64,000 nt of DNA. Origin: Caldilineaceae bacterium (GTDB lineage Bacteria; Chloroflexota; Anaerolineae; Caldilineales; Caldilineaceae). Where the stretch lies: the NCBI GenBank assembly GCA_022842065.1, contig JALHQH010000040.1, forward strand, positions 46,624 to 110,623, given 5' to 3'. Under the pieces are notes generated by a model. The model saw only the letters and a program-made list of their open reading frames with translations. It did no database searches and was not told where the DNA came from. Position numbers and translations under genes: made by a program. Of this stretch, positions 44,617 through 54,016 are shown one piece after another; within the stretch, counting starts at the first letter, position 1, and every line of letters begins with the position of its first letter.

Positions 44617-45912
44617 ATGAAAATTACTGAAGCCGAATTTTTCTACCTTGACGTACCCTTTACCCCGCATACCAACCAACATTTGCAATATTGGTTGCCC
44701 CACTGGCGCATTACTCAGCTCTGTAAACTCACGCTCGATAATGGCGTCGTCGGTTGGGGCGAGACAATTCCCAACTACACCTGGGCCAAAGTGCCGGAGG
44801 ATATCCGTGAGCGGCTGATTGGGCGTAATGCCGCCGATCTGCTCTGGCAAGACGAATTGGGTGCCGGTGTGCAGATGGCCCTCTTTGACGCCGTCGGCAA
44901 GACGTTGGACACCCCAATTTATCGCCTGCTGGGCAACAAAATCCGCGACTGGTGCCCAATCTCCTGGTGGTCGATGGATATGGGGCCAGACGACTGGGCG
45001 CAACAGTGTCAGGCTGCCGTAGCCCAGGGTTACATGTCCGCCAAACTTAAGGCGCGCACCTGGCATGATCTGCACGCTGCGCTGCAGGGCGTTTTTGCGG
45101 TCACCCCGCCCCAGTTTATTCTCGACCTTGATTTCAATGGTACGCTCGATAATGCCGCCAATGCGATCAAGTTCCTCAGCACGCTGGAGGGCTACGAACA
45201 GGTAACCATGATCGAGAGCCCGATCCCTCAACACGATGTGGCCGGCAACAAGCAGATCCGGGCGCGCATCGATCGGCCGGTCGCCATGCACTATGGCAGT
45301 CCACCGATTACAACTACACTACGTGAAGATGTGGCCGATGGTTTCGTCCTTTGTGCCGGGGCCGCTGCTTTGCAGAAGCAGGCGCACATCTGCGAAGAGC
45401 ACAACAAGCCTTTTTGGCTACAATTGGTCGGCACGGGTATCACTACCGCCTGGGCGGCCCATTGGGGGGCAGTGCTCAAACAAGCACGTTGGCCGGCGAT
45501 TACCTGTATGAATATTTGGGAATCACAACTAGTCACCCCCACACTGGCGGTGGAGAGCGGCTTTTTGCGCGTGCCGGAAGGGGCCGGGCTAGGGGTGACG
45601 ATTGATGAGGAAGCCCTGGCCCGTTATCGGGTTGACTATCGCTTTATTGATCCGCCGCGTCACCTTTACTGCTATACCCGCGCTAACGGGGCCGTGCGTT
45701 ACTATGCCTGTAGTAAAGAGACCTTGCAATGGGCCTTTCCTAGCGACGCCAACCCCATCTGCGAAGCCGGTTCCAGCCTCACTGTGCAGGAAGATGACGG
45801 CAGCCCCGCCTTCGCCGAGTTCTATCAAGCCGTCAAAGATGGCCAGACCTACGGCCCCGGCAACATCACCACCTTTGGGCAGTTCCACAACGTGTTGACC
45901 GCAAAACAATAG
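44617..45912 (+). CDS. Mandelate racemase/muconate lactonizing (enolase) superfamily enzyme
   Basis: This 431-aa protein has the capping N-terminal domain (KLTLDNGVVGWGETIPNY) and a TIM barrel. K143/K145 (AKLKA) fit the catalytic KxK motif. D170/D172 (ILDLDFNG) and E200 (MIESPIP) fit the first two metal ligands. Where a third Asp/Glu ligand is expected the sequence reads AMHYG (residues 223-227), so that ligand is not obvious. Such enzymes abstract a proton alpha to a carboxylate from sugar acids or similar. The substrate is unknown; a sugar or acid transporter-like MFS gene follows on the other strand. Confidence 0.85.
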   Translation: MKITEAEFFYLDVPFTPHTNQHLQYWLPHWRITQLCKLTLDNGVVGWGETIPNYTWAKVPEDIRERLIGRNAADLLWQDELGAGVQMALFDAVGKTLDTPIYRLLGNKIRDWCPISWWSMDMGPDDWAQQCQAAVAQGYMSAKLKARTWHDLHAALQGVFAVTPPQFILDLDFNGTLDNAANAIKFLSTLEGYEQVTMIESPIPQHDVAGNKQIRARIDRPVAMHYGSPPITTTLREDVADGFVLCAGAAALQKQAHICEEHNKPFWLQLVGTGITTAWAAHWGAVLKQARWPAITCMNIWESQLVTPTLAVESGFLRVPEGAGLGVTIDEEALARYRVDYRFIDPPRHLYCYTRANGAVRYYACSKETLQWAFPSDANPICEAGSSLTVQEDDGSPAFAEFYQAVKDGQTYGPGNITTFGQFHNVLTAKQ

Positions 45913-45919
45913 CCAACTG

Positions 45920-45983
45920 CGTAGGTCAGCGCCTTCGGCGTGACAATGAGCTGTCACGCCGGAGGCGCTGACCTACGATTTTT
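45920..45983 (+). terminator. Terminator hairpin after the enolase-family gene
   Basis: A 26-bp stem with one G.U pair (45920-45945 against 45952-45977) closes on the loop atgagc and is followed by attttt. It lies between convergent genes. The MFS stop codon is only a few bases beyond the T-run, so it may serve both strands. Confidence 0.88.
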
Positions 45984-45985
45984 GT

Positions 45986-47170
45986 TTAGATTACCCCGTC
46001 CTTGACCGGTTGGACCATCGCACTTTCTTGCCGTCCCAGATAGAGCGCCAGAAAGATGAGCGGCACCACCATGATATAGTTCACGCCCAGCGCGATCTGA
46101 AAACTCCAACGCTCGGCGATGATGCCGGTCCAGAGCGGTGGAATCATCGAGCCTAGCGTCATCGCCACGCTGAGGATGCCACTCACCGTGCCCGTCTGTT
46201 CAGGATAGCGCTGTGCCCCTAGCGCCAGCGCAGTGGGAAAGAGGCCGGAGAGACTGAGCCCAGTGAGAAAGACCCCCACCGCCACGACCAATGGGGTGCC
46301 GAAGACGACCAGGCCATAGGTTAAGGTAATGCCAATGCCAAGGATGAGTAGGGTAAAGGTGTAACCGATGCGCTCGGCATAGGCGGCACAGAGAAAGCGC
46401 CCAATGGTTAGCGCCACATAAAAGACGGCGATCATCGAAATCGAAAGGAAGGTGGAAAGGCCGGCTGATTGTTCCATAAAGACCGCAATCCAGCCGAGCA
46501 GACTCCAGGCAATGCCATTGTAGGCAAAGGCGATCAGAAAGAGGGCGAGAAATGGACCCTCACGCAACATCTGCCATTCTGTCCGTTGAGTTTGCGCGCG
46601 ATCCTGTTTGTGGTTTTCGCCCCGATAGAGCAGATAGACCACGACCCCGTAGATCAGCCAGATCAGCCCACTCCCGCCCAGTGCCCAGCGCCAGGGCAAA
46701 CCACCCCCCAGCAGATAGCCGATCAACAACGGTGAGATCGCCGCCCCCACCCCATAGACGCCATGCAACGTATTGAGCGCCTGCGCCCGCCGTTCCCGAT
46801 TGGCATCGGCGATCATGGCGTTGATCCCCGTCGAAAGTGCCGATTGCGCGCCGCTGATGACGAGCAACCCGACGACAAAGAGCAGCCATTGTCCACTTGC
46901 TGCGGCGACAACCAATGCAAGCCCCAGCAGCAGCGCCGCCAGCCAGACCAGCCGACCCCGCCCCAACAGATCAGAGCCGACGCCGGCGAGCAAGTTGCCC
47001 AGCAGCCCGCCCACCGCTCGCGCCGGAAAGATCAGCCCAATCGCTGCCAGTGTCAGCCCGGTTGCCATGAATTCAGTGGTAATCGATGTCATCACCGAAG
47101 AGATCAGCACGGCCGCGGTGCCAATCAACAAGTAGCCGGTAAGGCCCAGGGTGGTCTGGTAACGGTTCAC
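45986..47170 (-). CDS. Major facilitator superfamily transporter
   Basis: This 394-aa protein has twelve hydrophobic segments. The start is a GTG at 47170, which overlaps the stop of the acetyltransferase gene (GTGA). LIFPARAVGGLLGNLLAGVG and DLLGRGRLVWLAALLLG form the loop 2-3 MFS signature, and ALNTLHGVYGVGAAISPLLI is typical of FucP/YfkF-like members. It probably exports or imports a small metabolite. The acetyltransferase coupling gives no clear substrate. Confidence 0.9.
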   Translation of the reverse strand: MNRYQTTLGLTGYLLIGTAAVLISSVMTSITTEFMATGLTLAAIGLIFPARAVGGLLGNLLAGVGSDLLGRGRLVWLAALLLGLALVVAAASGQWLLFVVGLLVISGAQSALSTGINAMIADANRERRAQALNTLHGVYGVGAAISPLLIGYLLGGGLPWRWALGGSGLIWLIYGVVVYLLYRGENHKQDRAQTQRTEWQMLREGPFLALFLIAFAYNGIAWSLLGWIAVFMEQSAGLSTFLSISMIAVFYVALTIGRFLCAAYAERIGYTFTLLILGIGITLTYGLVVFGTPLVVAVGVFLTGLSLSGLFPTALALGAQRYPEQTGTVSGILSVAMTLGSMIPPLWTGIIAERWSFQIALGVNYIMVVPLIFLALYLGRQESAMVQPVKDGVI

Positions 47171-47727
47171 GAGTTTTCTTTCTGCGTCTTGATTGGATAG
47201 CGACCCTCTTCGCGGAGGAGCGCATATTCAAAGGTGTCCTGCCAACAGGGCAAGCCGGCCTCATCGCGGTGAAAAAAGATATTCTTGTGCAGATGGGCTT
47301 CTCTGCGCAAACCGATCCTTTCGAGCAGTTGCCACGATGCGCTATTCTCCGGATTACAGCGCGCCATCACCCTGTGGATCGGATAAGCATTCAGGGCAAA
47401 GTTCAATAGCCCTTTGGCTGCCTCCGTGGCATAACCCTGATGTTGATAGCCCGGATGAAAAATATAACCAATCTCCCAGGTGAACAATTCCGGCGGCTCG
47501 ATCTGCTTGAAGTAGATGTGGCCGATCAGGGTGGCACTTGCCTGCAGCACGACTGCCCAGAAATCGTTGCCCTGGGCGCGTTGCGCGGCGAGGGTGCGTG
47601 CTTCCGCAATCGTGATCGGCGCGCCCGGCTCGAAACGATAAGTTTCGGGCAGCGAAAGATAGGCAAAAAGATCGGTGAAATCGGTGGCAAGAAAAGGCCT
47701 AACCACCAAGCGTTCCGTATAGATCAT
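47167..47727 (-). CDS. GNAT acetyltransferase (RimJ/RimL-like)
   Basis: This 186-aa protein has TERLVVRPFLATDFTDLFAY at the N terminus, WEIGYIFHPGYQHQGYATEA as the acetyl-CoA loop, and HRVMARCNPENSASWQLLER, a hallmark of the RimJ/RimL branch. It acetylates an amine on a protein N terminus or a small molecule. The gene is translationally coupled to the MFS gene. I see nothing in the 167 bp before its start. Confidence 0.9.
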   Translation of the reverse strand: MIYTERLVVRPFLATDFTDLFAYLSLPETYRFEPGAPITIAEARTLAAQRAQGNDFWAVVLQASATLIGHIYFKQIEPPELFTWEIGYIFHPGYQHQGYATEAAKGLLNFALNAYPIHRVMARCNPENSASWQLLERIGLRREAHLHKNIFFHRDEAGLPCWQDTFEYALLREEGRYPIKTQKENS

Positions 47728-47894
47728 GCTGTTTTACCTTGTTTTTGTGCGCCCAATGCATATGCGTTCAGCGCCGCGCCTGTCTATAGAAGTCTGCCAT
47801 CGCGCACCATCATTGGCCGCTGACTGGTCAGGACTCTATTTTAGCACAGCGCCGTTGCGCATGCATCTCATGGGTAGCCGCGAGGTGCCCCTGT

Positions 47895-50390
47895 TTAGGG
47901 CCCTGCCTCGCCCCGCGCGATCACCTCAACCTCGGCGAGCGCAGCGACATCATTGCCTTCAAAGGTGCCGGTAACCTCATTTACGATCACCCGGACGGCG
48001 CGGGCGTAGACATCGGCAAAGGCTACATCGGTGCCACTCACCGCCAGCGCGCCGACACTTTGGCGCGCCACCTCCTGCGTCGCCCCCCGGTCGCTGTAAA
48101 GAATCACCGTGGCCGCTTCGACCTGGGTGGTTGAGCGTGCTTCGTCCCCAAAACGTGGGTTGTAGAGGCGCACCGTCCGCACCGTCACCGGTACGGGGAA
48201 GGCCAATTGTACCCACTGATCTTTGGGGTCCGCTTGGGGATGGCTGCGCCAATATTTGATGATGCGCCCTTTCATCACCTCGCGGTCGATCAGCCCCTCG
48301 CCGCTCTGGTTGATCAGCGGGTGGATCGACGAGTAGGAGATCGTTGCGCCCGGTGCCAGATTGGTGAATTGGGCCGCTGCTGGATCCGCCGGGAACGCAA
48401 TCAGCGTGTGGCCGGTGTGACAACCGACGCAACGTTGGACTTCGCCCGGCCGCCCAAAGTTGAGGCCGGCGACATGGGCTGCCCCTCCATTTTCAGTGGT
48501 CGTGCGGCCGGTGAGCGGCACTTTGTAATCGGGGGCGGGGGTACGAATCTGTTCAAAAAGGGGTACATTCGCCGGTGATTGGGCGATCACCGAACCATCT
48601 GGATTCACTGGCAACTCTTGCAGCAGAATCGGCCAATCGAGCGGTTCCAATGAGCCATTTTGCTCGCTGCGTTGGTGATCGATAAAGAAGCGAATGGTCC
48701 CGGCGGAACCAACCGGAATCGCGCTGACGATATTGCTGTCAACCGGACCATTGAAGTAGACATTGAGCGCATGGAAGGTAAAGTCGCCATCCGTATTGTA
48801 GGGGCCGGCTGCAGTGGGGGGCAGCAGACTGGCGCGCTGGGTAATCTGATCGGCGATGACTGGGGGCCGTGGCCGCGGCTCGACGACTCTGGCCCGCACT
48901 TCGGTCGTGCCGGGTAGATCATAAAGGAGGGTTTTCTCTGTGCCGTCGCTGTTGATCACATAGAGGCCATAGTCCTGATTAATGTCAGCCGCCCAGGAGA
49001 TCACCAGCCGCGTATCGTTGATCAGCGTCGGCTCGGCGGCATAGTTGCCTAGATTGACGCCATACGAGACCGGATTTTTGCTCACCGGCTCATAGCCAAT
49101 CTCCGAGGTGATGCCGATCAACGAACGATAGCTACCCGCCGGCCCAGGCTGGAAGTGGCGAATGCCGCCAAAACCTGCCGCCTCGGTCCCATTTTTCATG
49201 GGGAAAAAGTTGCCATAAAAAGAGCCATCAGGGGCAAAGGCCCCGCCATAGGCAAAGTTGGCATCTTCGCCCAATAGAAAGTTGCTCGAGCCAATGCCCC
49301 ATAATTTAAGACCAGTGCCATCAGGATTGATGCTGGCCAGATGCCAGGCATTGCGACTCAGATTGGTTGCCCGGCCAGGTACATCCCCCAGGTGGCCGGA
49401 CTCATTGGCGGAGACCAAGCCATCTTTGAGGAGGAAACCACCACGGGGCGCGGCACGCGTGGACATATCATTGGCCGCCAGGCGAAAGTTGCGCCACCAG
49501 CGCGAATAGACAATCTGCCCCGTCAAGGGATCAATTACCGGCCGATCCCCCCCGTTGCGCTCGGCGGTAATGCGATGCAGGTCGCTGCCATCGGCGTTGA
49601 CCACGTACAGGTTGGAGGTGCGTGCCCCACCATACATGGACAACCCAGGCCAGCGCGTGGAGACCAGGACGATCCGTCCATCGGGCAGCCAAACGGGGTC
49701 GGTATCATCATAGGGGCGGAATTGGGGGCCATTGCCGCCAAATTGGCTCAAGTCGAGATCATCCTGGCTGGAGGTGGTCAGTTGCCGGAGATTGCTGCCA
49801 TCGACATTGATTGCATAGATGCGCCAAGCCCCAGGATTGGTCATCGTGCTGCGGCTATAAGTGCCGGCGGTGATGCCGGCAAAGACAATCTGCCCACCGT
49901 CGTAAGCAACATCGGGGGCATTGACATCGATCAGGTGCAGCGAAGCCGCGGTTGGGTTGCTGCCGTCGATCAGCGTGCGGATGTGGCCATCGCCTTCGCG
50001 GATGAGTAGTTTGCCCGGTGCCGCCACTTGATAGCGACTGTATGGGCCTATACCGGGCAAGCCTTTCGGTACATTCCAATAGACGGTGCCCGTGGCGGGG
50101 ATCTGGCGTGAGACAAAGACCACGGCTTTGCCATTCGTCAGCGCTGGTGGTACGCTAATGAGGGGTAAAAAGACCTCGCCGTTGCGCTCTGGTGCGCTTT
50201 GCAACGTGTTGCGCGCGGCCGGCGCAGGGATGGTTGGGTCACCCGCCACGGCACGACTCGCGGCCTGTTGCAACAGCATGAAAACAAAGCTGCACAGGAT
50301 CAGCATCAATGTTATAATGCGCCGCAGTTGGTGTTTTCCCCCCCACGGGCACCATTGCGACCATAAGTCTGTCAAAAAATTTTGGTTCAT
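47895..50390 (-). CDS. Exported propeller protein with CxxCH motif and discoidin-like C terminus
   Basis: This 831-aa protein has an N-terminal signal or anchor near residues 22-48 (LRRIITLMLILCSFVFMLL). PD40/TolB-like blades follow: WLPDGRIVLVSTRWPG, NLYVVNADGSDLHRITAERN, LYVINSDGTEKTLLY. A single CVGCH (C654, C657, H658) could bind one c-type heme. The last 150 residues (VRTVRLYNPRFG, VRVIVNEVTG) resemble a galactose-binding/discoidin sandwich. The propeller plus CxxCH layout is reminiscent of hydrazine synthase alpha-like proteins, but no partner genes occur. It may be an extracellular redox or binding protein. Confidence 0.75.
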   Translation of the reverse strand: MNQNFLTDLWSQWCPWGGKHQLRRIITLMLILCSFVFMLLQQAASRAVAGDPTIPAPAARNTLQSAPERNGEVFLPLISVPPALTNGKAVVFVSRQIPATGTVYWNVPKGLPGIGPYSRYQVAAPGKLLIREGDGHIRTLIDGSNPTAASLHLIDVNAPDVAYDGGQIVFAGITAGTYSRSTMTNPGAWRIYAINVDGSNLRQLTTSSQDDLDLSQFGGNGPQFRPYDDTDPVWLPDGRIVLVSTRWPGLSMYGGARTSNLYVVNADGSDLHRITAERNGGDRPVIDPLTGQIVYSRWWRNFRLAANDMSTRAAPRGGFLLKDGLVSANESGHLGDVPGRATNLSRNAWHLASINPDGTGLKLWGIGSSNFLLGEDANFAYGGAFAPDGSFYGNFFPMKNGTEAAGFGGIRHFQPGPAGSYRSLIGITSEIGYEPVSKNPVSYGVNLGNYAAEPTLINDTRLVISWAADINQDYGLYVINSDGTEKTLLYDLPGTTEVRARVVEPRPRPPVIADQITQRASLLPPTAAGPYNTDGDFTFHALNVYFNGPVDSNIVSAIPVGSAGTIRFFIDHQRSEQNGSLEPLDWPILLQELPVNPDGSVIAQSPANVPLFEQIRTPAPDYKVPLTGRTTTENGGAAHVAGLNFGRPGEVQRCVGCHTGHTLIAFPADPAAAQFTNLAPGATISYSSIHPLINQSGEGLIDREVMKGRIIKYWRSHPQADPKDQWVQLAFPVPVTVRTVRLYNPRFGDEARSTTQVEAATVILYSDRGATQEVARQSVGALAVSGTDVAFADVYARAVRVIVNEVTGTFEGNDVAALAEVEVIARGEAGP

Positions 50391-50656
50391 CTTTTATCCC
50401 AGTGCTAAGTAAACTAACCCGTACCATCTCCGGCCACTCACTTCATGGCAATGACCTTGATGGTAACAAAGTTTGCGGTGCCGGTGCCACAACGGCAGCC
50501 CTACGCAATTAGTGCGGTATGATCAATGATCGGAGTGCGATGGATGACTAATGTTGGCGCATTAGCGCTACGCGTAGAGAACCCCATGTTCTTCATTTTC
50601 GCATAAAAGTGCAGAAAAAAAAGCAACAAATTGCTGACAGAATTAAGGACAGAACG

Positions 50657-51172
50657 ATGACCGTTTCGCGCGAGAATTCTAAGCTCGTTTACCAGGGCAT
50701 CAAAGCGGCCGGCATCCGCTTTATCACGGCGCTGCCCGAGACGTGGCTGGTCTATCTGCTACAGATGGCCGAGCATGATCCAGAGATGTGTTTGATCGAG
50801 GTGGCGAAGGAGGAAGAGGCGATTGGGATTGCCGCGGGTGCCCATTTTGCCGGCACCCCCAACCTGGTGCTGATCCAAAATCATGGCTTTCTGGGGGCAA
50901 TGAATGGCATTGTCTCGTTGTCAATGCTCTACCAACTGCCGCTCTGTATGCTGGTCGCGCATCGCGGCCACATGGGTGAACCTTACCCTTGGCATACGCG
51001 CGGCGGCATTGTCACCGAAGCAGTGATCCGCGGGCTGGGGATTCCCTTCGACTATGCGCGCGATCCCAAACGGATTGCCCAGCAGATTAAAGAGGCCCAT
51101 ACCCTCTCGCTGAGCGCGCTTTCGCCGGTGGCGCTGCTCTTGACCCGCGACTTGATGGAAGGTGACGTATAG
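50657..51172 (+). CDS. TPP enzyme N-terminal subunit, sulfopyruvate/phosphonopyruvate decarboxylase alpha-like
   Basis: The protein is 171 aa from the ATG at 50657, after aaggacag; an open frame reaches 16 codons upstream. GIRFITALPETWLVYLLQM and KEEEAIGIAAGAHFAG carry the conserved Glu that activates thiamine diphosphate. NLVLIQNHGFLGAMNGIVSL matches the ComD-type PYR domain. Alone it lacks the cofactor-binding half. That half is encoded at 54147, three genes downstream. The family decarboxylates 3-sulfopyruvate or related 2-oxo acids; the true substrate here is unknown. Confidence 0.85.
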   Translation: MTVSRENSKLVYQGIKAAGIRFITALPETWLVYLLQMAEHDPEMCLIEVAKEEEAIGIAAGAHFAGTPNLVLIQNHGFLGAMNGIVSLSMLYQLPLCMLVAHRGHMGEPYPWHTRGGIVTEAVIRGLGIPFDYARDPKRIAQQIKEAHTLSLSALSPVALLLTRDLMEGDV

Positions 51173-51175
51173 CCT

Positions 51176-51985
51176 ATGCGTATTGCCCTCTTTTCTGATA
51201 TTCACGGCAACGCCATCGCGCTTGATGCCGTCTTAGCTGACATCGCGCAGCAAGGGGGTGTTGATGAATATTGGGTACTGGGTGATCTAATCGCCTTTGG
51301 CCCGCAGCCGATCGCTGTGCTGGAGCGGTTGACTGCACTGCCTAATGTGCGCTTTGTGCGAGGCAATACCGATCGCTATATTGCCAGCACGGATCGGCCG
51401 CCACCGCATCGCCATCAAGTTGAGGCTGACTTGCGCCATCTGCCAATTTATGAGGAAGTTGCCTTGGCGGTTGGCTGGACCCGTGGCGCGGTCGCGGTCA
51501 CCGGATGGTTGCCCTTTCTGGATGCGCTACCAATTGAACAACGGTTGACCTTACCCAATGGCACACGCTTGCTTGGCGTCCACGCATCGCCGGGGACGGA
51601 TGAAAGTCCTGGGATTCGCCCCGATTATAGTGAAGAAGAAATAGGCAGTCGTATGACTGACTGTGACGCTGATCTGGTTTGTGTTGGGCATACTCACTGG
51701 CCGATGAATCGGTGGCTTAATGATGTACACATCGTTAACCTGGGCAGCGTTGGCAATCCACAGGTCCCCGATCTGTGTGCTTGGTATGTCATGCTCATGG
51801 TTGACCAAGCTGGCTATACCATTCAACACCACCAAGCCGCTTATGATCGCTATGCAGTGATGCAACAGCTCGAAGTGTTGCGTCACCCAAGCCGTAGGTA
51901 TATCAACGGCTTTTTGCTTGGCGAAGAAGTTCGGCCGTGGCCGTTACCAAAAAACGCTGTAAATCCTAGCCTGTCTTTGCCTTGA
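51176..51985 (+). CDS. Calcineurin-like metallophosphoesterase
   Basis: This 269-aa protein has all the family motifs: FSDIHGNAIALDAVL (D-x-H), LGDLIAFGPQP (GD..GP), RGNTDRYIA (GNTD in place of GNHD), and CVGHTHWP (GHxH). Two metal ions would be bound. Members hydrolyse phosphodiesters or phosphomonoesters such as cyclic nucleotides. The start is 3 bp after the TPP-subunit stop, so the two form an operon. The C-terminal 60 residues are outside the core. Confidence 0.92.
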   Translation: MRIALFSDIHGNAIALDAVLADIAQQGGVDEYWVLGDLIAFGPQPIAVLERLTALPNVRFVRGNTDRYIASTDRPPPHRHQVEADLRHLPIYEEVALAVGWTRGAVAVTGWLPFLDALPIEQRLTLPNGTRLLGVHASPGTDESPGIRPDYSEEEIGSRMTDCDADLVCVGHTHWPMNRWLNDVHIVNLGSVGNPQVPDLCAWYVMLMVDQAGYTIQHHQAAYDRYAVMQQLEVLRHPSRRYINGFLLGEEVRPWPLPKNAVNPSLSLP

Positions 51986-52028
51986 ACATTGCTGCCGGCA
52001 AGCAGCGCAAAAAATCAATAGGGAAATC

Positions 52029-53174
52029 ATGCCGAACTATCAGCAACGTCTCACCGCCGTTCAATCACAAATGGCTCAACAGGGCATTGATCTGCTCTTT
52101 CTCAACCCCTCCGCCAACCTGCACTATGTCACCGGCATCGGGCGCGAGGAGCCCAACTTTGGCAACACGATCTATCCCGGTGAATGGCTCACCGGCGCAT
52201 GGATTCCCCAGTCCGGCGCGCCGATTCTCACCTTGCCGCGCATGTTGGCCGACTTTCACATGGGGGGGGTCGAGGGCTACGATGTGCGCGTGCTGCCCGA
52301 TGCCGGTGATCCAGCCCAACTGGTGAAGGATGTCCTGAACAGCTTTAAGGTCGCCGATGGCGCGCAGATTGCGGTGAATGATCGGGCCTGGGCGGAATTG
52401 GTCCTTAATGTGCAGCAGCTACGCCCCGCCGCCACGCTGAGCAAAGCGTCAGCGCTGTTAATGCCCTTGCGCCGCATCAAGGATGCCGATGAGATCGCCA
52501 TCATGCGTAAGGCCGGCGCGATCACCGAGGCGGCCTATCAGGCGACGCTGCCCAACCTGCGCCACGGCATGACCAACCTTGATCTGATCACCGAAGTGCA
52601 ATACCAGCTCAAAAAGCATGGGGCCAAGACCGAGTCATTTGTCACCAGCTTCTATAACATGGGGCGCAATTACCCCTTTGCTTTTCACAATAAAGACGAA
52701 GTGCTGCTCGTGCCCCTGGACGCGCCGGTAAGCATCTCCTATGATTTTGGTGCCCTCTATGATGGCTACTGTTATGACTATGGCCGCTCGGTCTACTTTG
52801 GCGAGCCGGACGCCGAGTATCGCAAAGTCTATGAGTTGGTGATCGGTGCCCAGACCGCCGGGATCGCTGCGCTCAAGGCCGGCAACAGTTGCGCCCAGGC
52901 CGATGCAGCCGCCCGGCAGGTGATCGTTGATGGTGGTTATGGCCACGCCTTTCGCCACCGCTTGGGGCATGGGATTGGGATGGATGTGCATGAGCCGCCC
53001 TTTCTGACGGTTAGCGATAGTACGATCTTACAGCCGGGGATGTGTTTTACCGCAGAGCCAAGTATCTTTTTACCCCTTCACCTGGGCTGTCGCGTCGAGG
53101 ATGTGGTTGTGGTGGGTGAAAACGGGGGTGAGGCGTTGACTACTGGCTTTAAAACGTTGCATGTCGTTGCCTAA
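52029..53174 (+). CDS. M24 metallopeptidase (Xaa-Pro peptidase/creatinase-like)
   Basis: This 381-aa protein has an N-terminal creatinase domain (residues 1-135, GIDLLFLNPSANLHYVTGIG) and a pita-bread catalytic domain. The metal ligands fit: two Asp in SYDFGALYDGYCYDYG, His in RLGHGIGMDVHEPP, Glu in CFTAEPSIF, and Glu in RVEDVVVVGENG. It probably cleaves Xaa-Pro dipeptides, though creatinase-type hydrolases share this outline. It follows the phosphoesterase gene and precedes the APH-like gene, all on the plus strand. Confidence 0.92.
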   Translation: MPNYQQRLTAVQSQMAQQGIDLLFLNPSANLHYVTGIGREEPNFGNTIYPGEWLTGAWIPQSGAPILTLPRMLADFHMGGVEGYDVRVLPDAGDPAQLVKDVLNSFKVADGAQIAVNDRAWAELVLNVQQLRPAATLSKASALLMPLRRIKDADEIAIMRKAGAITEAAYQATLPNLRHGMTNLDLITEVQYQLKKHGAKTESFVTSFYNMGRNYPFAFHNKDEVLLVPLDAPVSISYDFGALYDGYCYDYGRSVYFGEPDAEYRKVYELVIGAQTAGIAALKAGNSCAQADAAARQVIVDGGYGHAFRHRLGHGIGMDVHEPPFLTVSDSTILQPGMCFTAEPSIFLPLHLGCRVEDVVVVGENGGEALTTGFKTLHVVA

Positions 53175-53209
53175 GCGCGCATGATTGCAGAGAAGAGGAT
53201 GGTGGTCTG

Positions 53210-54013
53210 ATGCATGAAGTGTTGCCGCCCGAATTGCTGGACGGCCCACTGGGGCCCTACCTACAACAGATCCAACATGCCAAAGCGATTGTAATTGGCG
53301 CATCGCGCGCCCAAGTCTATCGGCTTTCGGACGCGGCTGGACCAGTTAGTTTTCTCAAGGTCAGCCCACGTGACGAGCTGGTGACCCTGGCCGATGACGC
53401 GGCCCGTTTGCGCTGGCTGGCCGACCGGTTGCCGGTGGCGCGTGTACTCTCCTATCATGAAGATGCCACCCATTCTTATCTGCTGACTTCGGCGGTACTA
53501 GGGGTTGACGCTGCCACCCTTTCCGAGCAGTTGGAGACCGACACCCGTCAGTTGGTCCGGCTGTTGGCGCAGGGGCTACGTCAGATTCATGCGGTTAACC
53601 CGACTGACTGTCCGTTTGACCATTGCCTGGCGCGTGAAGTGGAGCATGCGCGGCAGCAAGCCATGCGCGGCCTGGTCAATGAAGCTGATTTCGACCCAGA
53701 ACGACAGACGCGTTCGGCCCTGGATCTCTTTGATGAATTGCTGGCGACCATGCCCAAAGACGAGGATCTCGTCCTCACCCACGGCGACTACTGCCTGCCC
53801 AACATTATGATCGAGGGTAACCGGGTCAGCGGCTTTATCGACCTGGGGCGCGCTGGGGTGAGCGACCGTTATCGCGATCTAGCGCTGGCGCGGCGTAGCC
53901 TGATTCGCAACTGTGGTGAAAGGTGGGTTGATCTCTTTTTCAGTGAATATGGTCTGCCGCAACCAGATGAAGACAAGTTGGCCTTTTATCAGTTATTAGA
54001 TGAGTTTTATTGA
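53210..54013 (+). CDS. Aminoglycoside 3'-phosphotransferase-like kinase (APH(3') family)
   Basis: This 267-aa protein is full length for the family. FLKVSPRDELVTLADDAARL matches the ATP-site Lys strand. LTHGDYCLPNIM gives H191, D193 and N198, and FIDLGRAGVSDRYRDLALA gives the metal-binding D211. These line up with the catalytic loop of APH(3')-II, including LPNIM and the C-terminal FYQLLDEFY. CPFDH in the middle is also shared. Resistance function is not shown; many chromosomal homologues phosphorylate other substrates. It lies between an M24 gene and an 8-bp repeat array. Confidence 0.9.
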   Translation: MHEVLPPELLDGPLGPYLQQIQHAKAIVIGASRAQVYRLSDAAGPVSFLKVSPRDELVTLADDAARLRWLADRLPVARVLSYHEDATHSYLLTSAVLGVDAATLSEQLETDTRQLVRLLAQGLRQIHAVNPTDCPFDHCLAREVEHARQQAMRGLVNEADFDPERQTRSALDLFDELLATMPKDEDLVLTHGDYCLPNIMIEGNRVSGFIDLGRAGVSDRYRDLALARRSLIRNCGERWVDLFFSEYGLPQPDEDKLAFYQLLDEFY

Positions 54014-54016
54014 ATG

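Noticed and set aside
47895..50390. Hydrazine synthase subunit (anammox)
   Set aside because: Only the general layout is similar. One CxxCH is present and none of the partner or anammox genes occur nearby.
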